Assembly: GCF_040448675.1 (NCBI RefSeq)
Contig: NZ_CP159289.1
Coordinates: 4,757,001 to 4,821,000 of the forward strand
Reading direction: 5' to 3'
DNA: 64,000 bases
Source: Dyadobacter sp. 676
GTDB lineage: Bacteria > Bacteroidota > Bacteroidia > Cytophagales > Spirosomataceae
Shown here piece after piece: positions 18,683-28,700 of this stretch (its first letter is position 1; every line of letters starts with the position of its first letter). Position numbers and translations under genes: made by a program. The notes beneath the pieces are model-generated. The model had not been told where the DNA came from. It saw only the letters and a list, made by a program, of their open reading frames with translations, and did no database searches.

Positions 18683-19788
18683 CAATGGGCCCTGCCCGTT
18701 TCGACGTAAGTGTCTTCATCGCCGGTTGGCTTTCCTTGCCACCAGGACGCGAGAATGGAGCCGGTGATGTTCATCAGCGGTCCGAAAATCGCGGGGGCGA
18801 GGCCGACGGTCGCCATTTTGCCCATTTCCTTGGCGATACCGGAAGCTAATCCCCCGTTTTGCATGCCTACTTCGATGGCAATGGTACGGCAGTCGCGCTC
18901 GCTCATACGGAACAAACGTCCCGACCAGTAACCGAGTGTGTAGCCCGAAAGGTTGTGGATCAATACAAGCAGCAATAACGCAGGCCCGATGGAAAGGAGG
19001 CTGTCGCGACCGGCAGCCGTGATGATCACGATGATAAATGCGATCCCGCCCATTGAAACCAGCGGCATGGCGGCGTCGAGCCATTTCACTTTTCCGCTGA
19101 AAAGCTTGTTAAAGATCAGCCCCGCGCCGATTGGAATGATTACCATTTTGATAATATCCCACATCATATGAAGCGTGTCGATCTTCACAAACGCGCCGGC
19201 GAGCATGCTCATCAGGATCGGCGTCACGATCGGGGCGAGCATGGTGGAAATGGCGGTAATGGTGATCGACAATGCTAGGTTGGCTTTGGCGAGATAAGAG
19301 ATCACATTGGACGCCATGCCATTCGGCGAGCAGCCGATGAGGATGATCCCCGCAGCGATTTCGGGCGGGAAGCCGCTGAGGTTGGCCAGCGTATAGCCGA
19401 TCGTTGGCATAATGATGAAATGGCTGATTACGCCGATTAACACGCCTTTGGGCATTTTAACCACACCCACGAAGTCCTGGAAACTCATGGAAGTACCCAT
19501 GCCGAACATGATGACCTGAATGAGTGGAGTGATCAGGGTTGAAAGTTTGAAGTCACCCACAGAAAGGAAGTGCTGCGGGTAGTACAATGCCGTGGTCACT
19601 GCAGCAAAAATGACGGTGGTGTAGGTAAAACCTTTCAGTTTTTCATAGCCTCTGAAACTAATGGCCGTCGACAGAAAAAAAGCGATAAAGAAAGGGCCGG
19701 CCGAGGGCAGGCTGCCGGTGAAAGCGAGGTAGAGTGCGATCAGCAGACAAACCGCGGCGACACCCGACATGAGCTTGTAAATATTCAT
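18682..19788 (-). CDS. Bile acid:sodium symporter (BASS) family transporter
   Basis: 368 residues from the ATG at 19788 (MNIYKLMSGVAAV), with about nine to ten transmembrane helices. Family motifs include the Na-site stretch LIGCSPNGMASNVISYLAKA and, in the second repeat, GMQNGGLASGIAKEMG. BASS proteins import organic anions with sodium, such as bile acids, pyruvate, pantothenate or 2-keto acids. It is the last gene of the block amidohydrolase, CocE-hydrolase, RraA-fold protein, transporter. It may therefore bring the acid product of these exported enzymes into the cell. That link is inferred from the operon only. Confidence 0.9.
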   Translation of the reverse strand: MNIYKLMSGVAAVCLLIALYLAFTGSLPSAGPFFIAFFLSTAISFRGYEKLKGFTYTTVIFAAVTTALYYPQHFLSVGDFKLSTLITPLIQVIMFGMGTSMSFQDFVGVVKMPKGVLIGVISHFIIMPTIGYTLANLSGFPPEIAAGIILIGCSPNGMASNVISYLAKANLALSITITAISTMLAPIVTPILMSMLAGAFVKIDTLHMMWDIIKMVIIPIGAGLIFNKLFSGKVKWLDAAMPLVSMGGIAFIIVIITAAGRDSLLSIGPALLLLVLIHNLSGYTLGYWSGRLFRMSERDCRTIAIEVGMQNGGLASGIAKEMGKMATVGLAPAIFGPLMNITGSILASWWQGKPTGDEDTYVETGRAH

Positions 19789-19884
19789 ATAAATGTATTT
19801 AAAATGCAATTTTAAAAATGCGAAAGAAAATTCCTGTCTGTTTCACCAAACAGGAAATGCTGAAAACCGGTCGCGATTACTCGC

Positions 19885-20817
19885 CTACCAGGTTCTTTTT
19901 TTCATGTATTCGTCTAGTTCCGAACGCTTCATGGGAATTTCGTTCGGGTTTTTGTCGAGCCATTTGAGGAAGTCGGTTTTCAGGGCGTCGGTCCATTGGC
20001 TGTCGATCTGGCCGGGGGTGTATTTGCCTTCTTTCAGCATTTGAATACCGAATTTATCACGCAATGCGATGAACTCGGCCGTTTGCACCACTTTCTCTAC
20101 CATGTGCGCAGGCACGAAGATTACCCCTTCTTTTTTGGCTAAAACGAGGTCGCCTGGGAGCACCACGGCGCGTCCGATGCGGATAGGCGTATTGATGCCG
20201 GTTACCACGGCGTCTTTTAAATAGGAAGGGTCGAAATCACGGACGAACGCATTGAAGCCGGGGATTTTGGAAAGTCCGTCGAGGTCGCGCACGGAGGCGT
20301 CGAATACCACACCGTTGCCTGTTTTGGCGAAAATAGAGTTCGCGAGATTGTCGCCGATCAGCGTTCCTTCCACGATTTTGCCCATGCCATCGGCCACATA
20401 TACGTCGCCTTTAGTGAGCATATCGATCGGCCAGGAGTTGGTGTTGCCGATGCGGCCCTGCTTGGCGCCGCGGTCTTTGATATTCTTTTCGATATCGGGC
20501 CGGGAAGGCATAAACTGCGCTGTCAATGCGCGTCCGGCGATCACCACGTCGTCGTGTACGATCTTCCAGTTGCCTTCGAACTGGCAGTTATAACCTTCAT
20601 TTTTGAGTACTACCCAGGCTTCTTCGATATTGATGTCCTTTGCGCGGCGGACGAGGTCGTCGGAGATTTTCGGGCGACCGTCGGGAAAGCGTTCGCCTTT
20701 CCATTCGGAGGTCAGGAAAATCAGTTCTTCTTTCGGGATGGTTTGCGACTTTGCGGTTTGCAGGCTTCCGAAAGTCAGGGTCAGGATCGTCGTTAAAGAG
20801 AGAATCGGTAATTTCAT
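19885..20817 (-). CDS. Exported RraA-fold protein (possible class II aldolase/decarboxylase)
   Basis: 310 residues from the ATG at 20817, which precedes a Sec signal (MKLPILSLTTILTLTFGSLQ, then TAKS). The RraA/HMG-aldolase fold is clear: GTLIGDNLANSIFAKTGNGV, then FDASVRDLDGL with the Arg-Asp pair used for substrate and metal in HMG/CHA aldolases, and RAVVLPGDLVLAKKEGVIFV. Enzymes with this pair cleave 4-hydroxy-2-oxo acids or decarboxylate oxaloacetate; RraA proper only binds RNase E. A signal peptide makes an RNase role implausible. It starts 53 bp after the CocE gene and precedes the BASS transporter. Confidence 0.82.
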   Translation of the reverse strand: MKLPILSLTTILTLTFGSLQTAKSQTIPKEELIFLTSEWKGERFPDGRPKISDDLVRRAKDINIEEAWVVLKNEGYNCQFEGNWKIVHDDVVIAGRALTAQFMPSRPDIEKNIKDRGAKQGRIGNTNSWPIDMLTKGDVYVADGMGKIVEGTLIGDNLANSIFAKTGNGVVFDASVRDLDGLSKIPGFNAFVRDFDPSYLKDAVVTGINTPIRIGRAVVLPGDLVLAKKEGVIFVPAHMVEKVVQTAEFIALRDKFGIQMLKEGKYTPGQIDSQWTDALKTDFLKWLDKNPNEIPMKRSELDEYMKKRTW

Positions 20818-20870
20818 GGGATAAGAAAAAAGAGTTCGGCTGAATTGAGTGAATAAAATTAGGCAAAATA

Positions 20871-22658
20871 TCAATGTTGACTAAGGTCGGTGACAACGGG
20901 CAGCACTATGTGGCTCAGTTTGGTACCACCGTGGTGGACGGTCTGCTGCGCCACTCTCGTTTTGGTGCTCGTCCCCAGCGGATCGCCGGTATTGGGATTA
21001 CGGTCGAACTGCGGGAAGTTGCTAGACGTAATATCGACCCGGATGCGGTGACCGGGCCGGAACACGTTGGCGGTACCCGTCATTTCGATTTCATATTCGT
21101 ACACCCGGTCGGGCGTGAGCAGTTTCATTTTATCGGGCCCCTCGCGGAATCTGGCACGGATGATGCCTTCGGAAACGGGCATTGCGAAGCCGTCCGGGTA
21201 GACATCCACCAGTTTCACCATCCAATCGGTATCGCGGCCGTCGGTGGCGGCGTGGAGTTTCATTTTCACCAGGCCTGCGATGGTTACCGGCTTTTCGAGG
21301 AATTCGCTCGTGTACACGAGCACGTCCTCGCGCTGTTCGAGCGGGCGCTGGTCGCGCGGGCCGGAGAGGGTGGGGGTGCCGCAGCAGTTATTGCCGCCGA
21401 CGGTAGGTACCGGGCTTTGCGGGTCGTAGCGGTAACTGTCGGTCGCGGATTTGGCGGGTTTTTCAAAGGTTAATGTGCCTTTTCCGCGTACGGAATTGGC
21501 GTTGCCGCCGCCCAGGTAGAGCTCTCTATACTGTGTGCCGGGAATAGGCCAGTCGGTTTCGGCGCGCCATTGGTTTACACCCATATAAAACAGGCGCACC
21601 GGCTTGTCGGTTTCGATGGCGTTTTTAATGCCTTTCAGATGGTAATCAAAAAACGACAGCTCGGTTTCGAACTGATCGACGTAGGCTGCGGGCGTGAAGT
21701 CCACATCCCCGAATTTTTGTGAAGGTCCGTGTCCCCATGGACCGATAATCATCCGTGCGCCATTGCGTGCTTCGGGCGTGGCACCCTTGTTTTTCATTCC
21801 CACATAACCATTAATGGTGCCCATCACGAAAATGTCGAACCAGCCGCCGGAGACGTAGGTAGGGACTTTAATTTTATCGAATCGTTCTTCGTCGCTGATC
21901 GCCTTCCAGTAGTCGTCATAGCTTTCGTGCCTGATCCAGTCGCGGTAATGCGGTACAATGGCCCCGGCGCTTTGAAGGTCGCCATCCTGCAAAGGCAGAT
22001 GCATGAGAATATTGGCATATTTCAGTTCTTCAGGCGTAAAGGCCTCGGTGTGCCAGTATTGCGGCAGCATAATGCGGTTGGGCATACGCACCACGCCCCA
22101 GCCGTAGTTGAAGCTGAGGCGGAATGCGCCGCCCATGGTAATCCAGTTGGCATAGATATTCGTGGAAGCCAGTGAGGGGAACGCCGCTACCAGGTGCGGC
22201 GGGTTCAGGCTCGCGGCTTGCCACTGGTTATGTCCGAGATAGCTTCCTCCCTGCGTGGCCACTTTCCCGTTCGAAAACGGCTGAGCGGCAGCCCATTCGA
22301 TGGTGTCGTAGCCGTCTTTGGCCTCATCGCGGAAAGGCTCCCATTTGCCTTCGCTTTCGTAGCGCCCGCGCACATCCTGTACCACCACCGCATACCCGCG
22401 TTGCGCGAACTTGATCATCGTTTGGTGCACACCGTCGCGCTGCACGCCGTAAGGAGTACGCGTTACGATGGTGGGGTAGCGCCCCGGGGCGGCGGGCATG
22501 TACACGTCCGCGTAGAGCACCACGCCGTCGCGCATGCGCACGGGCTTGTGCCGCTCGATACGGATTTCGTTGAGCGTGTTTTCCGCGAACAGGGAACCCG
22601 CGGACGAAAGAATGGCCAGGACCGCCAGCATTGCGGCACGAAGGGTTTTCAGCATCAT
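20871..22658 (-). CDS. Exported CocE/NonD-family alpha/beta hydrolase
   Basis: About 595 residues from the ATG at 22658 (an ATG at 22655 also fits), with a Sec signal ending around SLFA. The hydrolase domain has the nucleophile motif TQGGSYLGHNQW (Ser about 139), a lid region with SGGWFDIFVMG (acid) and MIIGPWGHGP (His). The C-terminal part (about 375-590) is the jelly-roll PepX_C domain (YTSEFLEKPVTIAGLVKMKL, and VDITSSNFPQFDRN). Members cleave esters, amides or X-Pro peptides, and include cocaine esterase and cephalosporin acylases. It lies 18 bp after an amidohydrolase, suggesting an acylated substrate. The substrate is unknown. Confidence 0.9.
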   Translation of the reverse strand: MMLKTLRAAMLAVLAILSSAGSLFAENTLNEIRIERHKPVRMRDGVVLYADVYMPAAPGRYPTIVTRTPYGVQRDGVHQTMIKFAQRGYAVVVQDVRGRYESEGKWEPFRDEAKDGYDTIEWAAAQPFSNGKVATQGGSYLGHNQWQAASLNPPHLVAAFPSLASTNIYANWITMGGAFRLSFNYGWGVVRMPNRIMLPQYWHTEAFTPEELKYANILMHLPLQDGDLQSAGAIVPHYRDWIRHESYDDYWKAISDEERFDKIKVPTYVSGGWFDIFVMGTINGYVGMKNKGATPEARNGARMIIGPWGHGPSQKFGDVDFTPAAYVDQFETELSFFDYHLKGIKNAIETDKPVRLFYMGVNQWRAETDWPIPGTQYRELYLGGGNANSVRGKGTLTFEKPAKSATDSYRYDPQSPVPTVGGNNCCGTPTLSGPRDQRPLEQREDVLVYTSEFLEKPVTIAGLVKMKLHAATDGRDTDWMVKLVDVYPDGFAMPVSEGIIRARFREGPDKMKLLTPDRVYEYEIEMTGTANVFRPGHRIRVDITSSNFPQFDRNPNTGDPLGTSTKTRVAQQTVHHGGTKLSHIVLPVVTDLSQH

Positions 22659-22675
22659 CACATCGGAGGTTTAAA

Positions 22676-23950
22676 CTATCTTCTCGAAACGACGATCGGG
22701 TTGGTCAGGCCATTGAGGTCGTATACCACTTTTCCGGCGCGAATGGTCACTTCGGCTTCGAGTTTTTGCTTGCCTTGTACCTTGGCTCCGGTGTAATCGA
22801 AGAAGCCGAATGTGCCGGTGTCGTTCATCTGGAATTTGCCGTCGAGCACGCGCAGTACGGACACATCCGCACGCGAGCCTACCGAGAGGTTCCCGAGCTC
22901 TTCGCGGTGAATGGCCTGTGCGGGAGCCCAGGTGCTGGCTTTGATCACCGAAGGCAGGTCCATTCCCATTGCCAGGAATTTGGACATAACATTTAGCATA
23001 TCCTTCATCGCGTTGTTCATGCTGCCCGTGTGGATGTCGGTACTGATGGTGTTGGGGTAAAAGCCGGATTTCACAGCCGGGATCGCCTGCGAGAATGCGA
23101 AGCTGATACCGCCGTAACCCACGTCGAAAATAATGCCTTTCTTGCGCGCTTCATATACGAACGGCTTGACTTTCCCTGCTTTCACATCCACGATCGGTTC
23201 TCTGCTGCTGAGCTGGCCGAAGCAGTGCGTGAAAATGTCGCCGGGACGGAGGTGTTTCATGAAAAGTTCTTCGATGGGTAATACCGGCTGGCTGCCGCCG
23301 AAATCGATCATGACGGGAATATTGGCGAGCTTGCCGGCTTCCACGGCGCGGTCGGTAGGCGTCCAGTTGTAGCCGTTGAAGTGGGCCAGTTTGATACCCA
23401 CGATGTATTCGGGATATTCCTTCGCGACTCTGCCGGTGGCGGCAGCGTCCATATCTTCTATGTTCTGCTCATAAGTACCGCCGCGCATGCCTTCGCCCAC
23501 GATGTTCAGGAAAGAGAGCACCCGGGTTTTGGAAATATCGATAGTTTGTTTCTTGAAATCAGGAAACGACTTCCAGCCTGCGCAGCCGGCGTCTACGACC
23601 GTGGTAACACCCGTGCGGAATGTAAAACCGTCAGGGGGAAGGGCATTGGGACCGTTGCTGTAAGTCTGGTCCATTTTAGTACCATAAAAGTTGTGCGAAT
23701 GGATGTCGATCAGTCCCGGCGTGACGAAAAGCCCTTTGGCATTGACGACCTGCACGCCTTCTTTGGCGTCGATGTTTTTGGCAACGAGCATGACTGTATC
23801 ACCTTTCAGGGCGACATCCATAATGCTGTTGATATTGTTTTTGGGGTCGATCACATGGCCGCCCTTGATAACGATCGAGTACTTTTGGGCATGGGCTGCG
23901 AAACCCGCAGAACAGAAAAGGGCTGTGGCGATGAATATTTTTTTGATCAT
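22676..23950 (-). CDS. Exported amidohydrolase/deacetylase (first paralogue)
   Basis: 424 residues with a Sec signal (MIKKIFIATALFCSAGFAA, then HAQ). Dihydroorotase-like amidohydrolase fold: IKGGHVIDPKNN, metal motif GLIDIHSH, candidate carboxylated lysine in YIVGIKLAHFNG, later His in IFTHCFGQL and the final Asp in ISTDIHTGSMN. Close relatives with tested activity deacetylate N-acetyl-D-amino acids or related esters, so a deacylase is likely; this transfer is by family only. A second copy lies at 38321-39572 with the same motifs. It opens the block amidohydrolase, CocE, RraA-fold, BASS, directly after the susCD terminator. Confidence 0.88.
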   Translation of the reverse strand: MIKKIFIATALFCSAGFAAHAQKYSIVIKGGHVIDPKNNINSIMDVALKGDTVMLVAKNIDAKEGVQVVNAKGLFVTPGLIDIHSHNFYGTKMDQTYSNGPNALPPDGFTFRTGVTTVVDAGCAGWKSFPDFKKQTIDISKTRVLSFLNIVGEGMRGGTYEQNIEDMDAAATGRVAKEYPEYIVGIKLAHFNGYNWTPTDRAVEAGKLANIPVMIDFGGSQPVLPIEELFMKHLRPGDIFTHCFGQLSSREPIVDVKAGKVKPFVYEARKKGIIFDVGYGGISFAFSQAIPAVKSGFYPNTISTDIHTGSMNNAMKDMLNVMSKFLAMGMDLPSVIKASTWAPAQAIHREELGNLSVGSRADVSVLRVLDGKFQMNDTGTFGFFDYTGAKVQGKQKLEAEVTIRAGKVVYDLNGLTNPIVVSRR

Positions 23951-24036
23951 GGGTTTTGGTTTAGGAAAAAGCTGTTACAGTTAAGACAAAAAACACATCG
24001 AAATTCCTTATTCACAGGTCGAAAAATTTTTATACT

Positions 24037-24080
24037 AAAAAAGTGATACGGATTGCCGATTCTGGTCGGCAATCCGTATC
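24037..24080 (-). terminator. Rho-independent terminator after susD (first locus)
   Basis: A perfect 15-bp stem, GATACGGATTGCCGA (24045-24059) with TCGGCAATCCGTATC (24066-24080), loop TTCTGG. On the minus strand it is followed after two bases by six T (plus-strand A 24037-24042). It lies 39 bp past the susD stop and separates susCD from the amidohydrolase operon. Confidence 0.92.
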
Positions 24081-24119
24081 GGTCGTTTATCGGATAAGCG
24101 GGCCGCGCATAAGCCCCGC

Positions 24120-25682
24120 TTATTTATCCCACCAGACTTTACTTGAAAGCGTGTTCGTACCGCCCTGGCGCGTACGTGCTTCGTAGAAGTTTTCCTTGTT
24201 ATATTGCTCTTCCGAATCCGGAATCACGAAGCGCGTCGGGATTTGCCCGCCGGTGAGATTGCCGGGATAGTTGGTCGGGGTCAGCTTGGGATAGCCGGTG
24301 CGGCGCCAGTTCGAGAATATTTCGTACTCGTCTTCCAGAAAGAGCGTCACCCATTTCTGCGTACCGATTTGCTCCATTTTCTGCGCCAATGTGCCGCCGG
24401 TATTGAACGGGTTGGCTTTCAGGTAAGCCGCGATTTTGGCATCCGGGATCACACCGGCCGCGCCAAACAACGCCCATTGTTTCAAGCCGGAAGTCACGGC
24501 CGCATTGTAGGATGCCTCGGCAGTGGCGCCGCTGTACCAGCCTCTCAGGTTAGCTTCCGCCAGCAACAGGTGCATTTCGGCGGGCGTGAGTACGAGCAGC
24601 GGCGCGTTGTATTTAAGGATAGTGGCCGGGTTGGGCTCCGAATAGCTGTCGAAATCGCCGGGCAATCCGTTGAAAGCTGCATTCGGCATGCCTTTTTGCA
24701 ATGCGGTAGTCGTATCGGCAACGTAAGGCGCCTTGTCGTTGGCTTTTGTCCAGACGATGGAGATTACGTTAAGGCGCGGATCGTGGGTCGTTTTCAGATG
24801 GTCGATCAGCGTTTTGGCAAACTTGCCGCCCTCCACATTGTCGCCGCCGGGATTCACATAGTCGGTGCTCATCAGGCCGGCGGAGATGAAGTTGCGGCTC
24901 GCGGTAATGGAGCCGTCCACGTAATCGATCTTTGCCAAATCGGCGTCGGCGGTGATTACGCCGCCGGCAATTGCTTTTTTAACCCAGGTTTCGGCCATGG
25001 CAGGATCTACCTCCGTCAGACGCATCCCGAGGCGGAGCATCAGCGAATACCCGAATTTTTTCCACTGGCCTATATTGCCGCCGTAAATCAGGTCCGCATT
25101 GCCGAAAGTGGTTTTGCTGGCATCGAAGGCCGTGATAGACTCTTCGATTTCTTTCAGCAAATCCGCGTAGATGAATGCCTGGGTGTCGTATTTCGGCGTG
25201 AAATTTTTATCGGTCAGCGCTTTACCGGCCTCGGTGTAGGGGATATCTCCATAGAGATCGGTGAGGCGATGGTAGAGGTATGCTTTCCAGATGCGTGCTA
25301 CCGACAGCCGGTTTATGTCGTCCGGCGAGGTTTTTACGGCGTCGATCACCTGCGCAATGTCGATTACAGCTCCGGCCGTGGCGGGGTCCCCGCCAAACAA
25401 CGCCCAGTTTCCGGTCGAATAGGTATAATTGAAATACTTGTCACCTGCCGCAGGTACCTCCTTGTAGGTCGCGAAATGCTGCATCGATTGCCCGATCGTC
25501 AGATAAGCGCCGCCGGTGAAGTTGTTGCTTACCGTGGTCAGCTGCGTCCGCGTGAAAAGGAAACCGGGGACGACATCCCTGGATGCATTCGGGTTTACAT
25601 TCATTTCCTCGAAGTTGTTATCGCAGGACGAAATGAAGGCGGCCATGACGGCCATATAGGATAGTTTCAGGAATTTGTTCAT
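24120..25682 (-). CDS. susD-like: SusD/RagB-family surface lipoprotein (SusD_2 type), first locus
   Basis: 520 residues from the ATG at 25682; a GTG two codons earlier is in frame. Lipoprotein signal with lipobox AFISSC (Cys20). SusD-type TPR region: ARIWKAYLYHRLTDLYGDIP, FGYSLMLRLGMRLTEVDPAM and LTPAEMHLLLAEANLRGW. The C-terminus has QKWVTLFLEDEYEIFSNWRR, GYPKLTP, typical of the SusD_2 subgroup. SusD lids the SusC channel and binds the nutrient at the cell surface. It follows susC by 21 bp. SusD_2 members often go with peptides or small organic ligands as well as glycans, so the ligand is not fixed. Confidence 0.93.
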   Translation of the reverse strand: MNKFLKLSYMAVMAAFISSCDNNFEEMNVNPNASRDVVPGFLFTRTQLTTVSNNFTGGAYLTIGQSMQHFATYKEVPAAGDKYFNYTYSTGNWALFGGDPATAGAVIDIAQVIDAVKTSPDDINRLSVARIWKAYLYHRLTDLYGDIPYTEAGKALTDKNFTPKYDTQAFIYADLLKEIEESITAFDASKTTFGNADLIYGGNIGQWKKFGYSLMLRLGMRLTEVDPAMAETWVKKAIAGGVITADADLAKIDYVDGSITASRNFISAGLMSTDYVNPGGDNVEGGKFAKTLIDHLKTTHDPRLNVISIVWTKANDKAPYVADTTTALQKGMPNAAFNGLPGDFDSYSEPNPATILKYNAPLLVLTPAEMHLLLAEANLRGWYSGATAEASYNAAVTSGLKQWALFGAAGVIPDAKIAAYLKANPFNTGGTLAQKMEQIGTQKWVTLFLEDEYEIFSNWRRTGYPKLTPTNYPGNLTGGQIPTRFVIPDSEEQYNKENFYEARTRQGGTNTLSSKVWWDK

Positions 25683-25703
25683 CGTCACAAAAATTTTGAA
25701 TGA

Positions 25704-28700
25704 TTAAAACTTCACAGTCAGGTTCACACCCACATTGCGGGTCCGTGGCACACCGAATGCTTCCAGCCCCTGCGCGTTACCGTTGGTGTAGCTCGACTCC
25801 GGATCGAAGTATTTGTTACGCTTGTCCTTGTAAAGCAAGGCAAGGTTACGTCCGACGATCGACACCGAAGCGTTTTGCAGTTTGGCGCCGAGGATCGAGA
25901 ATGCAGGCAGGTTGTAGCTCAAAATCACCTGGCGCAGCTTCACGAAGTCGTTGTCGAAGACAAACATTCCCGTGTAGTTTTTGTCATTGTCATAGTAAGT
26001 ATCGATATCCTCTTTCTTCCAGGTTTTGCTGAAAGGCGCGCCTTCGGGGGTTACGCCGGTCACCGTCAGACCTGTTTCGCGACCGGGAAGCGTTTCTTTC
26101 GGCAGACCGAAGCGGTACGCGTACTGGTACAGGTTGGAATACACCACGCTTCCGAATTTACCGTCGATGAGGATATTCAGCGAGAAGTTTTTGTATTTGA
26201 AATTATTGGTGATCCCCATTGTCAAGGGAGGGGTGCCATTGCCGAGTTTTTCGAGATTACCGCGTACCGCGTAGCCGCTGGCAGTGTTGTACACAATGTT
26301 ACCGTTTGCGTCTTTCAGTTTGTTATAACCCCAAACCTCGCCGTAGGTGCCGCCTACCACGTTGTTGATCAAACCGCCGCCAACGCCGGTACCAATGCTG
26401 AGCTGATCGAGGTTAGGAGCCAGCTGCACGATCTTACTTTTGTTATACGCCATATTGTAGCTGATATCCCACGTAAAATTGTTTTGCTTGATGGCCGTGC
26501 CGGTCAGCAAAAGTTCGATACCCTTGTTGCTCAGTTCGCCCACGTTCAGCAAGGCAGCCGTGTAGCCCGACGATGAAGCGATGTTGCTCTGAACAATATC
26601 GTCGGTGGTCTTGCGGTTGTAGAGCGTTACATCGATGCCCAGACGGTTTTGCAGGAATTTGGCCTCCAAACCCACTTCGTAAGTAGTTGAAGTCAACGGT
26701 TTCAGATCGGGGTTAGGCACAACCGAAGAAGACAACTGCTGCACTGGACGACCGTTGTGGCCGCCTACCGCCATTGCGTAGCTTTGGTAGATCTGGTACG
26801 GAAGCACGTTCGCGCCGCCTACCTGTGCCCACGAACCGCGCAGTTTCGCGAAGCTGACCACGGTGGGCAGTTTGAATGCTTCCGAAAGGATCAGCGAACC
26901 GCCGACGGCCGGGTAGAAAATGCTGTTGCTCTTGCTGTTCAGGACCGAAAACCAGTCCTGACGGCCCGAAAGCGTCAGGTAAGCGAAACCTTTGTAACCC
27001 AGGTCGGCAGAACCGAACAAGGAGTTGATACCGCTTTTATTGTAGGTAGGAACAACCGTCGACGTCGCCAGGTTGGTGAAGCTGTAAAAGCCGGGAATGG
27101 TGAATTCCGACCCGTTGAATGCCGTCTGGTCATACACGCTACGCTGCATGTTACCGCCTACAAGCGCCGAGAAGTTGAAGTCGTCGGAGAAATCCTTGGA
27201 GTAATTCAATGTCAGCATTCCGTTGGTTTCGGACGACGATATCTTTTTCGCTTCGTAGGTTCCCAACGGCTGGTACGCATTGTTGGTCGGCACCACGAAC
27301 TCGTAGTTGAAGTTGTAGTAATCGCGGCTCACGCTACCCTTGATAAACAGGTTGTCCAGGATGTCGTATTTGATGTTGGCCTGGCCGAGAAAACGGTTTT
27401 TCTGGTCCTCGTTTTTGAATTTGTTAATCACGAAATAAGGGTTCGGAGCGGCAGGTACCGGGTTCCATTCCACTTCTTTGCCCGTCACCGGATCGTAACC
27501 CGGAGAAAGGCTTCTGATATCGACGGTATTCGCAACAAGATAGGTAGCCCAATGCGGGTTGTAGTCGGCATAACCCACTTTCGGGCGGTTATGGCCGTTT
27601 TCGAGGTTGTATTGGACAACCGTTTCGATGCTCAGTTTTTTGCCGAGAAATGCATTCAGGTTCAGGTTTGCGATTCTTCTATTGAAGGAAGAGTTCGGCA
27701 CAATGCTGTTGGAGCTGGTATTGTTCAATCCGAAACGGAAGTTCACGGTCTCGTTACCGCCGGTGAACGAAAGCGAGTTGATGTAGTTGGTACCGGTTCT
27801 GTAAAAATTTTTCAGGTTGTTTTTTTGTGGGGAATACGGGCGCGCCACACCATCGAACTGCACCACTGGCGTGCCGTCCATTCTCGCACCGAACGACAAA
27901 CGGCCCGAGCTTTTAGCCTTCGTCTGGTCGGCGGGTTTTACGCCGTCCACACCCTGTCCGTATTCATACTGCCAGTCGGGGATGATCGAAAGGTTATCTA
28001 CCGAAAAGTTACCATTGTATTCCACGCCGATGCCTTTTTGTGCGCGGCCTTTTTTGGTGGTAATCAAAATCACACCATTGGAAGCACGGGCTCCGTAAAG
28101 CGCTGCCGCCGGACCGCCTTTAAGCACGCTGATCGACTCGATGTCGTCGGGGTTGATACCGCCGATACCATCACCGCGGTCGGTGTTGTTACCGTTACCA
28201 TCCGAAGCGTTGCCGCCACCCGGCACGCTGTTGTCCATCGGCATACCGTTGATCACGTACAAAGGCTGGTTGTTACCGCTCAGGGAACCGTTTCCACGGA
28301 TGATAATGCGGCTGGAACCGCCGGGACCGGTGGACATACCGGTTGCATTAACCCCCGCAATTTTACCCGTCAGCGCATTTGCCACGTTGTTTTCACGGGC
28401 TTGTGTAAACTCGCTGCCTTTTACCTCCGTCACTGCGTACGCGAGCGCTTTTTTCTCCTTGGAAATACCCAGAGCCGTTACGACCACCTCGTTCAACGCT
28501 TTGGCCTCGGGTGCCAGTTGTACATCAATATTGGTCTGGTTACCTACTGTGATTTCCTGCGTGGTGTATCCTACAAAGCTGAAAACCAGAGCGGCAGTAG
28601 CCACTTCACCGTCGGGAATATCCAGAAAAAATTTGCCGTCGGCGTCGGTGGAAGTGCCTCTTTGCGTCCCTTTTACGAGCACGCTCACACCAGGTAGGCC

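Noticed and set aside
19885..20817. RNase E inhibitor RraA
   Set aside because: The protein has a Sec signal and keeps the aldolase Arg-Asp pair; a cytoplasmic RNase role does not fit.
24204..25664. 486-codon open frame on the plus strand opposite susD
   Set aside because: Antisense shadow of a convincing SusD; no family motif in the translation.
26757..28697. 646-codon open frame on the plus strand opposite susC
   Set aside because: It lies wholly antisense to a full-length SusC with clear domains; the amino-acid composition is shadow-like (Val/Arg/His-rich, no domain).
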